The notes: generated by a model not told the origin, from the letters alone. Numbered from the stretch's first letter, positions 16,996 to 26,536 are shown. The stretch is 64,000 bases of DNA from Azomonas tarimensis (GCF_042648805.1 NZ_JBHRXZ010000016.1:281258-345257); one strand, 5' to 3'. Program-made: numbers and translations.

Positions 16996-17535
16996 TCACC
17001 ACATCAGATCGTCAGGCACCTTGTAGGCCGCGTAGGGATCATCATCCTCCGCTGCCTCGGTGGGCGTGTTGAGCAGCACGATACGCTGCTTGTCACGCTC
17101 CTGGATTTTCAGCGCGGCGTCTCGCGGGATCATCTCGTAGGCTCCGCCGTGGCGGACGATGGCCAGCGACCCTCGCGAGAGCTTGTCGCGCAGCATGTCG
17201 TTCACCGCGATGCGCTTGACCTTCTTGCCATCGACGAAGTTGTAGTAGTCGTCACCGTTGAGCTTGGGCAGGCGGCTGCTTTCAATGAGCTGCTTGATCT
17301 GCGCCTGACGCGCCTTCTGCTCGGCCTTTTCCTGCTGCTGCCGGTTCAGTTCGCGATCACGCTCCACCTTCTCGGCATGCGCCTTGAGCGCGGCGTCGCG
17401 AAGCGACTCGTCTTTCTCGACCTGTCCCTTCCGCTCCAGGCGTTCCTGTTTCTGCTTTTGCTTACTGGCCTGCTTGGCCTGTTTCTCATTGACCAGCCCG
17501 GCGTTGAGCAACTGATCCCGAAGGGAGAGTCCCAT
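16996..17535 (-). CDS. DUF2058 (YaiL-family) protein
   Basis: A 179-residue protein starting MGLSLRDQLLNAGLVNEKQA, the standard DUF2058 beginning. A long, highly charged coiled-coil follows (about residues 15-85, rich in K/Q/E/R), then a small folded end (LNGDDYYNFVDGKKVKRIAV, LAIVRHGGAYEMIP). The family is conserved in gammaproteobacteria and tied loosely to nucleic acid or ribosome biology, without a proven activity. I chose the ATG at 17535 because the conserved family start is exactly there. Confidence 0.87.
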   Translation of the reverse strand: MGLSLRDQLLNAGLVNEKQAKQASKQKQKQERLERKGQVEKDESLRDAALKAHAEKVERDRELNRQQQEKAEQKARQAQIKQLIESSRLPKLNGDDYYNFVDGKKVKRIAVNDMLRDKLSRGSLAIVRHGGAYEMIPRDAALKIQERDKQRIVLLNTPTEAAEDDDPYAAYKVPDDLMW

Positions 17536-17619
17536 GTTCGACCTTTCTTTCAGTGTGGGTGGGGCGCCTGCAAGTCTGCGGCGTGGGGCGGACAAGTCAA
17601 GCCCCGGACGCCCGGCCGG

Positions 17620-18441
17620 CTAAAGCTGGCGTTCGACGCGCTTGGCGCTGTCCCAAAGGGCATCGAGCTCCGTCAGCGAAGTGTCCTCGATGGCTTTGCC
17701 TTCCCCGCGCAGCGCTTGCTCGATGAAGCGGAAGCGCCGCTCGAACTTGCCATTGGCCTGGCGCAGGCTGGCCTCGGGATCGAGCCGCAGGTGGCGGGCC
17801 AGGTTGACCACGACGAACAGCAGATCGCCGGTCTCGTCGTTGATCGCTGAATCGTCGCCCGCCTCGATGGCCTCGCGCAGCTCGTCTAGTTCCTCACGCA
17901 CCTTGTCCAACACCGGCCCGACGTCCGTCCAGTCGAAGCCGACCTGGGCAGCACGGTTCTGCAGCTTGGCGGCACGGCTGAGGGCCGGCAAGGCGCCGGG
18001 CACATCGTCAAGCAGCGACAGCTGGCGGGGCGATGCGGCCTTCTCGGCTCGCTCTTCGGCTTTGATCTCTTCCCAGCGCCGCTTGACTTGATGCTCGTCC
18101 AGACGTGGCTGATCCAGAGAGCCATAGAGGTCCCCATCAGGAAAAACATGGGGATGGCGCCGGACGAGCTTGCGGGTGATGCCGTCGACCACCGCGGCAA
18201 AGTCGAAGCGACCCTCCTCCCGGCCCAACTGGCTGTAATAGACAATCTGGAACAGCAGGTCACCGAGCTCCCCTGCCAGGTGATCGAAATCGCCGCGCTC
18301 GATGGCATCGGCCACTTCGTAAGCCTCTTCCAGGGTATGCGGCACGATGCTGGCGTAATCCTGTTTGAGATCCCAGGGACAGCCGTACTCGGGATCGCGC
18401 AGGCGAGCCATCAGGTGCAGCAGGTCGTCGAGCTGGTACAT
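17620..18441 (-). CDS. mazG: Nucleoside triphosphate pyrophosphohydrolase MazG
   Basis: A 273-residue protein with two tandem MazG domains. The first has LMARLRDPEYGCPWDLKQ, TLEEAYEVADAIERGDFDHL and ELGDLLFQIVYYSQLG with its metal-binding Glu/Asp residues. The second has VREELDELREAI, ETGDLLFVVVNLARHL and a closing FERRFRFIEQAL. MazG hydrolyses NTPs and dNTPs to NMPs and can lower ppGpp-related effects. It lies in the same region and orientation as relA, as in other pseudomonads, but a methyltransferase gene sits between them. The ATG at 18441 gives the normal start and length. Confidence 0.94.
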   Translation of the reverse strand: MYQLDDLLHLMARLRDPEYGCPWDLKQDYASIVPHTLEEAYEVADAIERGDFDHLAGELGDLLFQIVYYSQLGREEGRFDFAAVVDGITRKLVRRHPHVFPDGDLYGSLDQPRLDEHQVKRRWEEIKAEERAEKAASPRQLSLLDDVPGALPALSRAAKLQNRAAQVGFDWTDVGPVLDKVREELDELREAIEAGDDSAINDETGDLLFVVVNLARHLRLDPEASLRQANGKFERRFRFIEQALRGEGKAIEDTSLTELDALWDSAKRVERQL

Positions 18442-18479
18442 GGCATCTCCGGGCGGCATGTCGGGCCACCGAGCATACC

Positions 18480-19277
18480 CTATCCGCGCAGCGCATCCCG
18501 GTGCTCGGGCAGCATGCCCAGACGTTTCCAGCGGGGCAGTACCAGCCGCTCGAAGCACTCCAGGCGACGCATCGCATCCTCATCCATGCTGATCTCGAAA
18601 CCGCTCAGGAGGATCTGCACCATTTCCTCCATCAGTTGGCCTTCGACATCGGGACAGCGCTGCAGCACCAGCATCGCCGCCATCTGCAGAGGGTCGGCCG
18701 GCAGCGGCGCGCCCAGTCCGGGCGCGGCCAGGAAGGCATAGGGCTCACCGCGCAAGGCATGCTCGGCAATGATCCCGTTGAGAGTCCGGCAGCGCTCCAT
18801 CGCCAGCGAATCCACGGGCAATGGCGTGTCGTCAGTGCAAGGCGAAACCTTGCTGGCGTCGAGCATCTGGCCGCCCGGCTTGAGCCAGCGGCGCACGCAG
18901 CGCTGCACCGCCCGGCGGGCCGCGCCGCTGTCAGGCATCCGTCCCTTCTGAACGATGAGGAAGTCATGTAGAGGACCACGCATGCAAGTGCCCTGCGCCA
19001 GGTTCTCGAACTCTGCGCGGATGAAGATCACGTTGTTCACCCCGGCCGCCTCCGCCAGGCGGCGGCCCCGACCGATCCTCCCGGCATCCGGGTCGATGAT
19101 GATGAACCGATCACGGGGATAGACGGCCGCATTGATCACGGCGCCAAGGCCAGTGCCGCAGCCCAGTTCGCACCATGAGCGACTCTGCACGCCATTGGCC
19201 TCTCCATGTGCGGAGACGATGGCGGGAAGCGAGATGGGTGGATATTCGACGAGTTCCGGGAAGATGCGCATGAGCAT
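18480..19277 (-). CDS. SAM-dependent methyltransferase-like protein under Fur control
   Basis: A 265-residue class I methyltransferase-like protein. Motif I is WCELGCGTGLGAVINAA, motif II region RFIIIDPDAGRIGRGRRLAE, and a later FLIVQKGRMPDSG and RWLKPGGQMLDAS fit strands 4-5 of the fold. The C-terminal third (VQILLSGFEISMDEDAMRRL) is helical and unassigned. The substrate is unknown. A 25-base Fur-box palindrome overlapping a good promoter lies about 105 bases upstream, so iron repression is likely. It interrupts the usual relA-mazG adjacency, which suggests an inserted gene. ATG 19277 is taken; ATG 19271 is possible. Confidence 0.75.
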   Translation of the reverse strand: MLMRIFPELVEYPPISLPAIVSAHGEANGVQSRSWCELGCGTGLGAVINAAVYPRDRFIIIDPDAGRIGRGRRLAEAAGVNNVIFIRAEFENLAQGTCMRGPLHDFLIVQKGRMPDSGAARRAVQRCVRRWLKPGGQMLDASKVSPCTDDTPLPVDSLAMERCRTLNGIIAEHALRGEPYAFLAAPGLGAPLPADPLQMAAMLVLQRCPDVEGQLMEEMVQILLSGFEISMDEDAMRRLECFERLVLPRWKRLGMLPEHRDALRG

Positions 19278-19379
19278 GATCTGTCATCCTGATAGGCCCG
19301 CAGCCGAGCTGCCTGAGCGATAGCGTTGCGGTTTCTCAACGCCGCTGACGACCGGACGGCATACGCTCCCGGCACGCAC

Positions 19380-19411
19380 GCTAATGATAGTCATTATCAT
19401 TAGCGTGTAAA
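19380..19411 (-). promoter_or_regulatory. Promoter overlapped by a strong Fur box
   Basis: On the minus strand, -35 TTTACA (19406-19411) and -10 TATCAT (19384-19389) are 16 bases apart. The 25-base palindrome 19380-19404 has two perfect 10-base arms, GCTAATGATA and TATCATTAGC, around five bases, and matches the Fur 7-1-7 consensus at 14 of 15 positions (TGATAATGACTATCA on the minus strand). It should repress the methyltransferase gene downstream when iron is plentiful. Confidence 0.85.
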
Positions 19412-19465
19412 GACCAACGCTCCCCATAATGCCGGACGGCACTCTATTTTGGATGGCGAGTAGTC

Positions 19466-19491
19466 GCGGCGGCGGGCATCCCCGCCGCCGC
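19466..19491 (-). terminator. GC-only hairpin after relA
   Basis: A perfect 11-base stem (GCGGCGGCGGG with its complement) around a 4-base loop, beginning 8 bases past the relA stop on the minus strand. It lacks a following T-run, so it may act as a weak or Rho-assisted terminator or as an mRNA 3' stabiliser. Confidence 0.55.
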
Positions 19492-19498
19492 GCTGCAT

Positions 19499-21742
19499 CT
19501 AGAGTGCGCGGTGGCGGCGCGCCTCGATGATGTTGGGTAGCTGCGAGATGCGTCCGAGCAGACGGCCAAGCGCGTCGAGACTGGGGATCTCGATGGTCAG
19601 GGCCATCTGCGCCGTGCTGTCTTCCTTGTTCGACCGGGTGTTGACGGCCAGCACGTTGATCTTCTCGTTGAGCAGCACCTGGGAGACGTCGCGCAACAGC
19701 CCCGAGCGGTCGAAGGCGCGGATGGTGATCTGCACCGGGTAGACCTTCTCCGGCACCGGGCCCCAGCTCACCTGGATCATCCGCTCCGGCTCGCGGCCTG
19801 TCAGTTGCAGCGCATTGCCACAGTCCTGCCGGTGAATGGTGACGCCGCGACCAAGGGTGATGTAGCCGACGATCGGATCGCCAGGCAGCGGCTGGCAGCA
19901 GTTGGCCATCTGCGTCATCAGGTTGCCGACACCCTGGATCTGGATGTCGTCGCGGCGACCGGGGCGCGCCACCGGGGCCGACTTGCGCGGGATGAGGTCC
20001 AACTGGTCTACGCCACGCTCCGGCTCGACCAGTTGCTGTGCCAGGTTGACCACCTGGGTCAGGCGCAGGTCGGCCGCGCCCAGGGCGGCGAACAGGTCTT
20101 CCGCAGTCTTGAGGTTCGCTTTTTCCGCCAAACGCTCGTAATCCACCGGCGGCATGTCGAGCCGCGCCAGCTCGCGCTCCAGCAGCGATTTGCCGGCGGC
20201 GACGTTCTGGTCACGCGCCTGCAGCTTGAACCAGTGAACAATCTTTGCCCGCGCCCGAGAGGTGGTGATGTAGCCCAGGTTGGAGTTGAGCCAGTCACGG
20301 CTCGGCGAACCCTGCTTGCTGGTGATGATTTCCACCTGCTCGCCGGTCTGCAGGCTGTAGTTCAGCGGGACGATACGCCCGTTGACCTTGGCGCCGCGGC
20401 AGTTGTGGCCGATCTCGGTGTGCACCCGATAGGCGAAGTCCAGCGGCGTCGCGCCCTTGGGCAGGTCGATGGCATGGCCGTCCGGGGTGAACACGTACAC
20501 CCGGTCCGGCTCGATATCCACGCGCAGCTGCTCGGCCAGACCGCCGATGTCGCCGAGCTCCTCGTGCCATTCGAGCACCTGGCGCAGCCAGGAGATCTTT
20601 TCTTCGTAATGGTTGGAGCCGCTTTTGACGTCCGTACCCTTGTAGCGCCAGTGCGCGCAGACGCCAAGCTCGGCTTCCTCGTGCATCGCGTGGGTGCGAA
20701 TCTGCACCTCCAGCACCTTGCCTTCGGGCCCGATCACCGCGGTGTGCAACGAGCGGTAGCCGTTCTCCTTGGGGTTGGCGATATAGTCGTCGAACTCCTT
20801 GGGAATGTGCCGCCACAGCGAGTGGACGATGCCAAGGGCGGTGTAGCAGTCGCGAACCTCGGGAACCAGCACGCGCACGGCGCGCACGTCATAGATCTGG
20901 CTGAACTGCAGGCCTTTCTTCTGCATCTTCCGCCAGATCGAATAGATGTGCTTGGCCCGCCCGTTGATGTCGGCCTTGATCCCCGTCTCGCTGAGCGACT
21001 CGCGCAGCTGCTGCATCACGGTGTTGATGTAGAGCTCGCGATCGACTCGCCGCTCATGCAGCAGTTGGGCGATCTGCTTGTACTGCATGGGCTCGAGGTA
21101 CCGAAACGAGAGATCCTCGAGTTCCCACTTGATATGGCCAATCCCGAGGCGATGGGCCAGCGGCGCGTAGATATCGAATACCTCGCGGGCGACCCGCCGA
21201 CGCTTTTCCTCGTCGGCGCTCTTGACCGCACGGATGGCAATGGTGCGCTCGGCCAGCTTGATCAGTGCCACCCGCACGTCATCGACCATCGCCACCAGCA
21301 TCCGGCGCAGGTTCTCGACCTGGACCTGGGTGCCGAGCACCAGCGACTCGCGGGGATTGATGCTGGCGCTGATGGCTGCCATGCGCAGCACGCCTTCGAT
21401 CAGCTTGCCGACCACGTCGCCAAAGCGCGGCTGCACCTGGGACAGCTGGATCTTGTCTTCGCGCACACCACGGTAGAGAACCGCCGCCACGAGGCTGTCC
21501 TGATCGAGCTTGAGATCGGCGAGGATCTCGGCAATCTCGAGCCCGGTCTGGAAGCTCGACGCCTCCCCCCAGGACGTGTCGGTGATCTTGGCATCAGCCT
21601 CGGCGCTGCGGGCAAGTTCGCACGCCTCCTTGAGGGCCGCGCGGTCCAACGCCGGGTCCATGCTCAGCACATGATCGAGCCAGCGCTCTAGGTCGATGCT
21701 GCCATCGGTGTTGACTGGCTGAAGCGCTCTAACCTGTACCAT
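19499..21742 (-). CDS. relA: GTP pyrophosphokinase RelA
   Basis: A 747-residue RelA, the ribosome-associated (p)ppGpp synthetase of the stringent response. The N-terminal pseudo-hydrolase region lacks the metal-binding HD motif of SpoT, as expected. The synthetase domain has RVLVPEVRDCYTALGIVHSL and FDDYIANPKENGYRSLHTAV. A TGS domain (VYVFTPDGHAIDLPKGATPL), a zinc-finger-like region (MTQMANCCQPLPGDPIVGYI) and a C-terminal ACT domain (DRSGLLRDVSQVLLNEKINV) follow. The ATG at 21742 gives the conserved MVQVRA start. It lies between rlmD and the methyltransferase/mazG genes, all leftward. Confidence 0.97.
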   Translation of the reverse strand: MVQVRALQPVNTDGSIDLERWLDHVLSMDPALDRAALKEACELARSAEADAKITDTSWGEASSFQTGLEIAEILADLKLDQDSLVAAVLYRGVREDKIQLSQVQPRFGDVVGKLIEGVLRMAAISASINPRESLVLGTQVQVENLRRMLVAMVDDVRVALIKLAERTIAIRAVKSADEEKRRRVAREVFDIYAPLAHRLGIGHIKWELEDLSFRYLEPMQYKQIAQLLHERRVDRELYINTVMQQLRESLSETGIKADINGRAKHIYSIWRKMQKKGLQFSQIYDVRAVRVLVPEVRDCYTALGIVHSLWRHIPKEFDDYIANPKENGYRSLHTAVIGPEGKVLEVQIRTHAMHEEAELGVCAHWRYKGTDVKSGSNHYEEKISWLRQVLEWHEELGDIGGLAEQLRVDIEPDRVYVFTPDGHAIDLPKGATPLDFAYRVHTEIGHNCRGAKVNGRIVPLNYSLQTGEQVEIITSKQGSPSRDWLNSNLGYITTSRARAKIVHWFKLQARDQNVAAGKSLLERELARLDMPPVDYERLAEKANLKTAEDLFAALGAADLRLTQVVNLAQQLVEPERGVDQLDLIPRKSAPVARPGRRDDIQIQGVGNLMTQMANCCQPLPGDPIVGYITLGRGVTIHRQDCGNALQLTGREPERMIQVSWGPVPEKVYPVQITIRAFDRSGLLRDVSQVLLNEKINVLAVNTRSNKEDSTAQMALTIEIPSLDALGRLLGRISQLPNIIEARRHRAL

Positions 21743-21824
21743 CCTTCTTCCCTCTGCGCAGTGCCTGCGCAAAAAACACCCGGCTCGTCGCCGTGTGATG
21801 ACTCGCTGCCCTCAGGCAGCCGGC

Positions 21825-23177
21825 TTACATCTTTTCAAACAAAGCCATGGCTTCGACATGCGCCGTCTGCGGAAACATGTCCAGTACTCCTGCTCGCCGG
21901 AGTCGATACCCCTGACGGCCCAGTTCGACCGCATCCCGGGCGAGGGTCGCCGGGTTGCAAGAAACGTACAAAACCCGCCTGGCCGCTAGTGACTCGATTT
22001 GCCGCACGACTTCCAACGCCCCATCCCGCGGCGGATCCAGCAGCACCGCGGGAAAACCCTGGGCCGCCCATGGGGCGACGGCAAGCGGCTTCGACAGATC
22101 GGCCCGGTAAAAGTGCGCATTCGTCAGCCTGTTGTGCTCGGCATTGGTGCGCGCCCGTGCCACCATGGCTTCCACGCCTTCTATTCCGACCACCGAGCCG
22201 GCCAATCGAGCCAGCGGCAGGGAGAAATTACCCACCCCGCAGAACAAGTCCAGCACCGCCTCGTCCGGCTTCGGCGCCAGCCACTCGAGGGCCTGGGCGA
22301 TCATGGCGTCATTCACCGGGGCGTTCACCTGAATGAAGTCGCCTGGTCGGTAATTCAACTCCAGACTCCAGGGCTCCAGGCGATAGGCCAGTCGCTGGGT
22401 GGAGTCGAAGCGTTCCGGCTCGCCGGCGCCCTGCAGCCAGAGCTGTGCGGCATGCGCCTGGCAGAAGTCCGTCAGGCGCTGGAGATCACCCGGTTGCAGC
22501 GGCTGCACATGCCTGACCAGCACGGCTTCGGCGGTACCGCTGAAAAGCTCCACATGACCGACGGCCCGGGGTTGTTGCAGCGACCGCAGCGTCGTCAGGA
22601 GCGACGGCAACAGACGTTGCAAAGGCTCTACCAGAACCGGGCATTCGTCGATCGAGACGATGGTCTGGCTCGCCGACGCACGAAAGCCCAGGTCCAGCGC
22701 AGCTGTCTGCGAATTCCAGCGTACCGCCAGCCGAGCACGGCGTCGGTAGCCCAAGGCAGGGCCTGTCAGGGGCGCCGCCCAGGTTTCAGCTTCCAGGCCG
22801 GCGAAGCGCTGAAGCTGCTCGGCCAGGGTGCGCTGCTTCAGTGCCAGCTGATCTTCAGGGGACGCATGCTGGAGACTGCATCCCCCGCAAGTGCCGGCGT
22901 GCCTGCAGGCGGGGTCCTGCCGAGCGGGGCTGCTCGACTGCACGCGCTCGGCCCGCGCCTCGACGATCTTGCCGCGCGCGGCGAGCACCCGCGCCTCGAC
23001 TGCCTCGCCCGGCAGTGCGCCAGAGACAAACCAGGTCAGGCCGTCATGAAAGGCGATTCCACGCCCGTCGTGGGACAGCCGCTCGATCACCAACTGCTGT
23101 TTCTTGCCGGTCGGCACCCGCGTCACGCGCGCACCGCCACTGGGTTGCAAGCGCAGGCTTGAACCACGTCTGGCCAT
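21825..23177 (-). CDS. rlmD: 23S rRNA (uracil(1939)-C(5))-methyltransferase RlmD
   Basis: A 450-residue RlmD (RumA). It has an N-terminal TRAM domain (QQLVIERLSHDGRGIAFHDG), an iron-sulfur cluster site with Cys residues in CRHAGTCGGCSLQHA, the SAM site (VLDLFCGVGNFSLPLA), and the catalytic PPRDGA (LDPPRDGALEVVRQI) followed by VLYVSCNPATLARD, whose Cys attacks uracil C6. It methylates U1939 of 23S rRNA. It is adjacent to relA in the same direction, as in E. coli and P. aeruginosa. The conserved basic start MARRGSSLRLQPSGGARVTR supports the chosen ATG. Confidence 0.96.
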   Translation of the reverse strand: MARRGSSLRLQPSGGARVTRVPTGKKQQLVIERLSHDGRGIAFHDGLTWFVSGALPGEAVEARVLAARGKIVEARAERVQSSSPARQDPACRHAGTCGGCSLQHASPEDQLALKQRTLAEQLQRFAGLEAETWAAPLTGPALGYRRRARLAVRWNSQTAALDLGFRASASQTIVSIDECPVLVEPLQRLLPSLLTTLRSLQQPRAVGHVELFSGTAEAVLVRHVQPLQPGDLQRLTDFCQAHAAQLWLQGAGEPERFDSTQRLAYRLEPWSLELNYRPGDFIQVNAPVNDAMIAQALEWLAPKPDEAVLDLFCGVGNFSLPLARLAGSVVGIEGVEAMVARARTNAEHNRLTNAHFYRADLSKPLAVAPWAAQGFPAVLLDPPRDGALEVVRQIESLAARRVLYVSCNPATLARDAVELGRQGYRLRRAGVLDMFPQTAHVEAMALFEKM

Positions 23178-23253
23178 TTCTTTACCTACCGGGGCGCACT
23201 GGTTGCAAGGACGCTCCGGAACGCAGGGCAGGCCGGAGCGACGGGTCTGGCTG

Positions 23254-24153
23254 TCATCTGGCGTCGTACACGCCAGTGGATAGATAGCGGTCGCCGCGGT
23301 CGCAGATGATCGCCACGATCACCGCATTCTCGACCTCCTGCGACAGCCGCAAGGCCGCCGCCACGGCACCACCGGAGGACACGCCACAGAAGATGCCCTC
23401 CTCGCGCGCCATCCGCCGCATCACCTCTTCGGCTTCAGCCTGGGACATGTCCACCACTCGGTCGACCCGCTCGGACTGGAAGATCCTGGGCAGGTACTCC
23501 TCCGGCCAGCGACGGATACCAGGGATCGCCGCGCCTTCCATGGGCTGCAAGCCGATGATCTGCACCTCGGGGTTCTGTTCCTTGAGGTAGCGCGACACGC
23601 CCATGATGGTTCCGGTGGTGCCCATGGAGCTGACGAAATGGGTGATGGTGCCGCCAGTCTGCTGCCAGATCTCGGGGCCCGTGCCCTGGTAGTGGGCCTC
23701 CGGGTTGTCGCCATTGCCAAACTGGTCGAGCACCTTGCCGCGCCCCTGGGATTGCATCAGCAGGGCCAGGTCCCGTGCGCCCTCCATACCCTCCTCCTTG
23801 GAGACGAGGATGAGCTCGGCACCATAGGCGGTCATCGCCGCCTTGCGCTCGGCACTTGAGTTGTCCGGCATGATCAGGATCATCCGGTAGCCCTTGATCG
23901 CCGCAGCCATGGCCAGGGCGATACCGGTGTTGCCGGAGGTCGCCTCGATCAGGATATCGCCGGGCGCGATAGCACCGCGCGCCTCGGCCCGGGCGATCAT
24001 CGACAGCGCCGGGCGATCCTTCACCGAGCCCGCCGGATTGTTGCCCTCGAGCTTCACCAGCAGGGTGTTGCTTGTCTGGCCGGGCAAACGCTGCAAACGA
24101 ACCAGCGGAGTATTGCCAACGCAATCGGCAATCGTCGGATATGGGATGGTCAT
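23254..24153 (-). CDS. cysM: Cysteine synthase B CysM
   Basis: A 299-residue pyridoxal-phosphate enzyme that makes cysteine (or S-sulfocysteine) from O-acetylserine and sulfide or thiosulfate. The PLP lysine is Lys45 in NNPAGSVKDRPA. The substrate loop is EATSGNTGIALAMAA and the phosphate-binding glycines are SSMGTTGTIMGVSRYL. The C-terminal FCGVSSGGAVAAAL is also conserved. Short length and the NNPAGSVKDR form separate CysM from CysK. The ATG at 24153 gives the standard start (MTIPYPTIADCVGNTPLVRL). It is in the conserved cysM-rlmD-relA-mazG order. Confidence 0.95.
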   Translation of the reverse strand: MTIPYPTIADCVGNTPLVRLQRLPGQTSNTLLVKLEGNNPAGSVKDRPALSMIARAEARGAIAPGDILIEATSGNTGIALAMAAAIKGYRMILIMPDNSSAERKAAMTAYGAELILVSKEEGMEGARDLALLMQSQGRGKVLDQFGNGDNPEAHYQGTGPEIWQQTGGTITHFVSSMGTTGTIMGVSRYLKEQNPEVQIIGLQPMEGAAIPGIRRWPEEYLPRIFQSERVDRVVDMSQAEAEEVMRRMAREEGIFCGVSSGGAVAAALRLSQEVENAVIVAIICDRGDRYLSTGVYDAR

Positions 24154-24287
24154 GGCGCTTCTGTCCATTGAGCGGGATGAGGTTGCCATGATACCCCAAC
24201 CCCGAGTAGCGGGCGCTTCCCCTCAGCCGGTCGGCGGTCGGTCCGCCACCAGCGGAACGCTCGGGTGAAGGATGCGACCAGCCTGCG

Positions 24288-26303
24288 CTACACCTGCAGC
24301 AGCTTCTCCCGAAGTCCCTGGATCTCGTCGCGAAGCTGGGCCGCCGCCTCGAATTCCAGGTCGCGCGCCATCTGCAGCATCTTCTCCTCGAGCACCCGGA
24401 TGCGCTTGGTGATCTCGCTCGGCGAGCGCAGCTCCTGGGCGTAGCGTCCTGCCTCCTCAGCGGCCTTGGCCTGGGCCTTGCGCTTATTGCTTCGGGCGCC
24501 AGGCACGGTGGCCCCCTCGAGGATGTCCTGAACGTCCTTTTTCACCCCCCGCGGCACTATCCCGTGCGCTTCGTTGAAGGCCACCTGCTTGACCCGCCGC
24601 CGTTCGGTCTCGTCGATCGCCCGTTGCATGGAGCCGGTGATGTTGTCGCCGTACAGGATGGCCTTGCCGTTGAGGTTGCGCGCGGCCCGGCCAATGGTCT
24701 GGATCAGCGAGCGCTCCGAACGCAGGAAGCCTTCCTTGTCCGCATCAAGGATGGCCACCAGCGACACCTCGGGCATGTCCAGGCCCTCGCGCAGCAGGTT
24801 GATGCCCACCAGGACATCAAAGGTTCCAATGCGAAGATCGCGGATGATCTCGACCCGCTCGACGGTATCGATATCGGAGTGCAGGTAGCGCACGCGGACG
24901 TCGTGGTCGCCAAGATAGTCGGTCAGGTCCTCGGCCATGCGCTTGGTCAGGGTGGTGACCAGCACCCGCTCTTCGCTGGCGACGCGCTTGCGGATCTCCG
25001 ACAGCAGATCGTCCACCTGGGTGGTCGCCGGGCGCACTTCGATATCGGGGTCCACCAGACCTGTGGGGCGCACCACCTGCTCTATCACGCGCCCGGCGTG
25101 CTCCGCCTCGTAAGGGCCGGGCGTGGCTGAGACAAAGATGGCCTGGGGGCTGATCGCTTCCCACTCCTCGAAGCGCATCGGCCGGTTGTCCAGCGCCGAA
25201 GGTAGCCGGAATCCGTACTCCACCAGGGTTTCCTTGCGCGACCGATCGCCCTTGTACATGGCACCAACCTGCGGGACGGTCACGTGGGATTCGTCGATCA
25301 CCAGCAGGGCGTTGGCCGGCAGATAGTCGTAGAGCGTCGGCGGCGGGTCGCCCGGGGTACGTCCGGACAGGTAGCGGGAGTAGTTCTCGATGCCGTTGCA
25401 GTAGCCCAGCTCGAGCATCATCTCCAGGTCGAAGCGGGTGCGCTGCTCCAGCCGCTGCGCCTCGACCAGCTTACCCTTTTCGCGCAGGTATTCGAGACGC
25501 TCGGCGAGCTCCCCCTTGATCGCCTCGATGGCATCGAGGATGGTTTCGCGAGGCGTGACGTAGTGGCTCTTGGGATAGAAGGTAAAGCGCGGCAGCTTGC
25601 GGATCACCTCGCCGGTCAGCGGATCGAAGGCGGCGATGCTTTCCACCTCGTCATCGAACAACTCCACGCGAATGGCTTCGAGGTCCGATTCGGCCGGGAA
25701 AACGTCAATCACGTCGCCGCGCACGCGGAAACTGGCGCGGGAAAAGTCCATGTCGTTGCGGGTGTATTGCAGTTCGGCCAGCCGGCGCAACAGCGCACGC
25801 TGGTCGATGCGGTCTCCACGGTCCAGGTGCAGCACCATCCTCAGGTAGCTGGACGGATCGCCCAGGCCGTAGATGCAGGACACCGTCGCCACGATGATCG
25901 CATCGGGTCGCTCCATGAGCGCCTTGGTCGCCGACAGCCGCATCTGCTCGATGTGGTCGTTGATCGAGGCGTCCTTCTCGATGAAGGTATCCGAAGACGG
26001 CACATAGGCTTCGGGCTGGTAGTAATCGTAGTAGGAGACGAAGTACTCCACTGCGTTGTTCGGGAAGAACGCCTTGAATTCGCCATACAGCTGAGCCGCC
26101 AGGGTCTTGTTCGGTGCCAGTACCAGCGTCGGCCGTGCGACCTGGGCGATGACGTTGGCGATGCTGAAGGTCTTGCCGGAGCCAGTCACGCCAAGCAGAG
26201 TCTGGTGCGACAGGCCCGCCTCCAGACCTTCCACCATCCGCCGAATGGCTTCGGGCTGGTCGCCCGCCGGCTTGAAGCGCGTCACCAGCTGGAATTCGGA
26301 CAT
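24288..26303 (-). CDS. uvrB: Excinuclease ABC subunit UvrB
   Basis: A 671-residue UvrB, the damage-verification helicase of nucleotide excision repair. Walker A is GVTGSGKTFSIANVIAQ, the beta-hairpin is YYDYYQPEAYVP, and motif II is LLVIDESHVTVPQ. Motifs V and VI are GINLLREGLDMPEVSLVAIL and RSLIQTIGRAARN. The C-terminal UVR domain, which contacts UvrC, ends with LEFEAAAQLRDEI. The ATG at 26303 gives the conserved start MSEFQLVTRFKPAGDQPEAI. It is divergent from the aminotransferase gene, as in other pseudomonads. Confidence 0.97.
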   Translation of the reverse strand: MSEFQLVTRFKPAGDQPEAIRRMVEGLEAGLSHQTLLGVTGSGKTFSIANVIAQVARPTLVLAPNKTLAAQLYGEFKAFFPNNAVEYFVSYYDYYQPEAYVPSSDTFIEKDASINDHIEQMRLSATKALMERPDAIIVATVSCIYGLGDPSSYLRMVLHLDRGDRIDQRALLRRLAELQYTRNDMDFSRASFRVRGDVIDVFPAESDLEAIRVELFDDEVESIAAFDPLTGEVIRKLPRFTFYPKSHYVTPRETILDAIEAIKGELAERLEYLREKGKLVEAQRLEQRTRFDLEMMLELGYCNGIENYSRYLSGRTPGDPPPTLYDYLPANALLVIDESHVTVPQVGAMYKGDRSRKETLVEYGFRLPSALDNRPMRFEEWEAISPQAIFVSATPGPYEAEHAGRVIEQVVRPTGLVDPDIEVRPATTQVDDLLSEIRKRVASEERVLVTTLTKRMAEDLTDYLGDHDVRVRYLHSDIDTVERVEIIRDLRIGTFDVLVGINLLREGLDMPEVSLVAILDADKEGFLRSERSLIQTIGRAARNLNGKAILYGDNITGSMQRAIDETERRRVKQVAFNEAHGIVPRGVKKDVQDILEGATVPGARSNKRKAQAKAAEEAGRYAQELRSPSEITKRIRVLEEKMLQMARDLEFEAAAQLRDEIQGLREKLLQV

Positions 26304-26536
26304 AAAGGCCTCTCTGTCAGTACTGTTGCTCGGACAGCTGTCATGGAAAGTCGTTGACCCGTGCCGACGCACTGCAACCCGTCGACCGGCGCAAAAAAAG
26401 CCCGAGTTCACGCCTGTGCAGTATCGCCCCGATCTGGACTAGGCCGCTATACTACCGCCCCATTTGCACGACCGCCCCTGAGCCGTTCCGGCGACGGGCG
26501 CCCACCCTTCTCTTACCTCACTTTCGAGCCTCCACC

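Noticed and set aside
19805..21691. A 628-codon frame on the plus strand opposite relA
   Set aside because: It is the complementary frame of relA, kept open by high GC; the relA protein on the other strand is complete and well conserved.
26323..26337. CTGT-N7-ACAG near the uvrB start as a LexA (SOS) box
   Set aside because: The spacing is seven bases instead of eight and the inner A/T pattern is absent; not enough to call an SOS operator.
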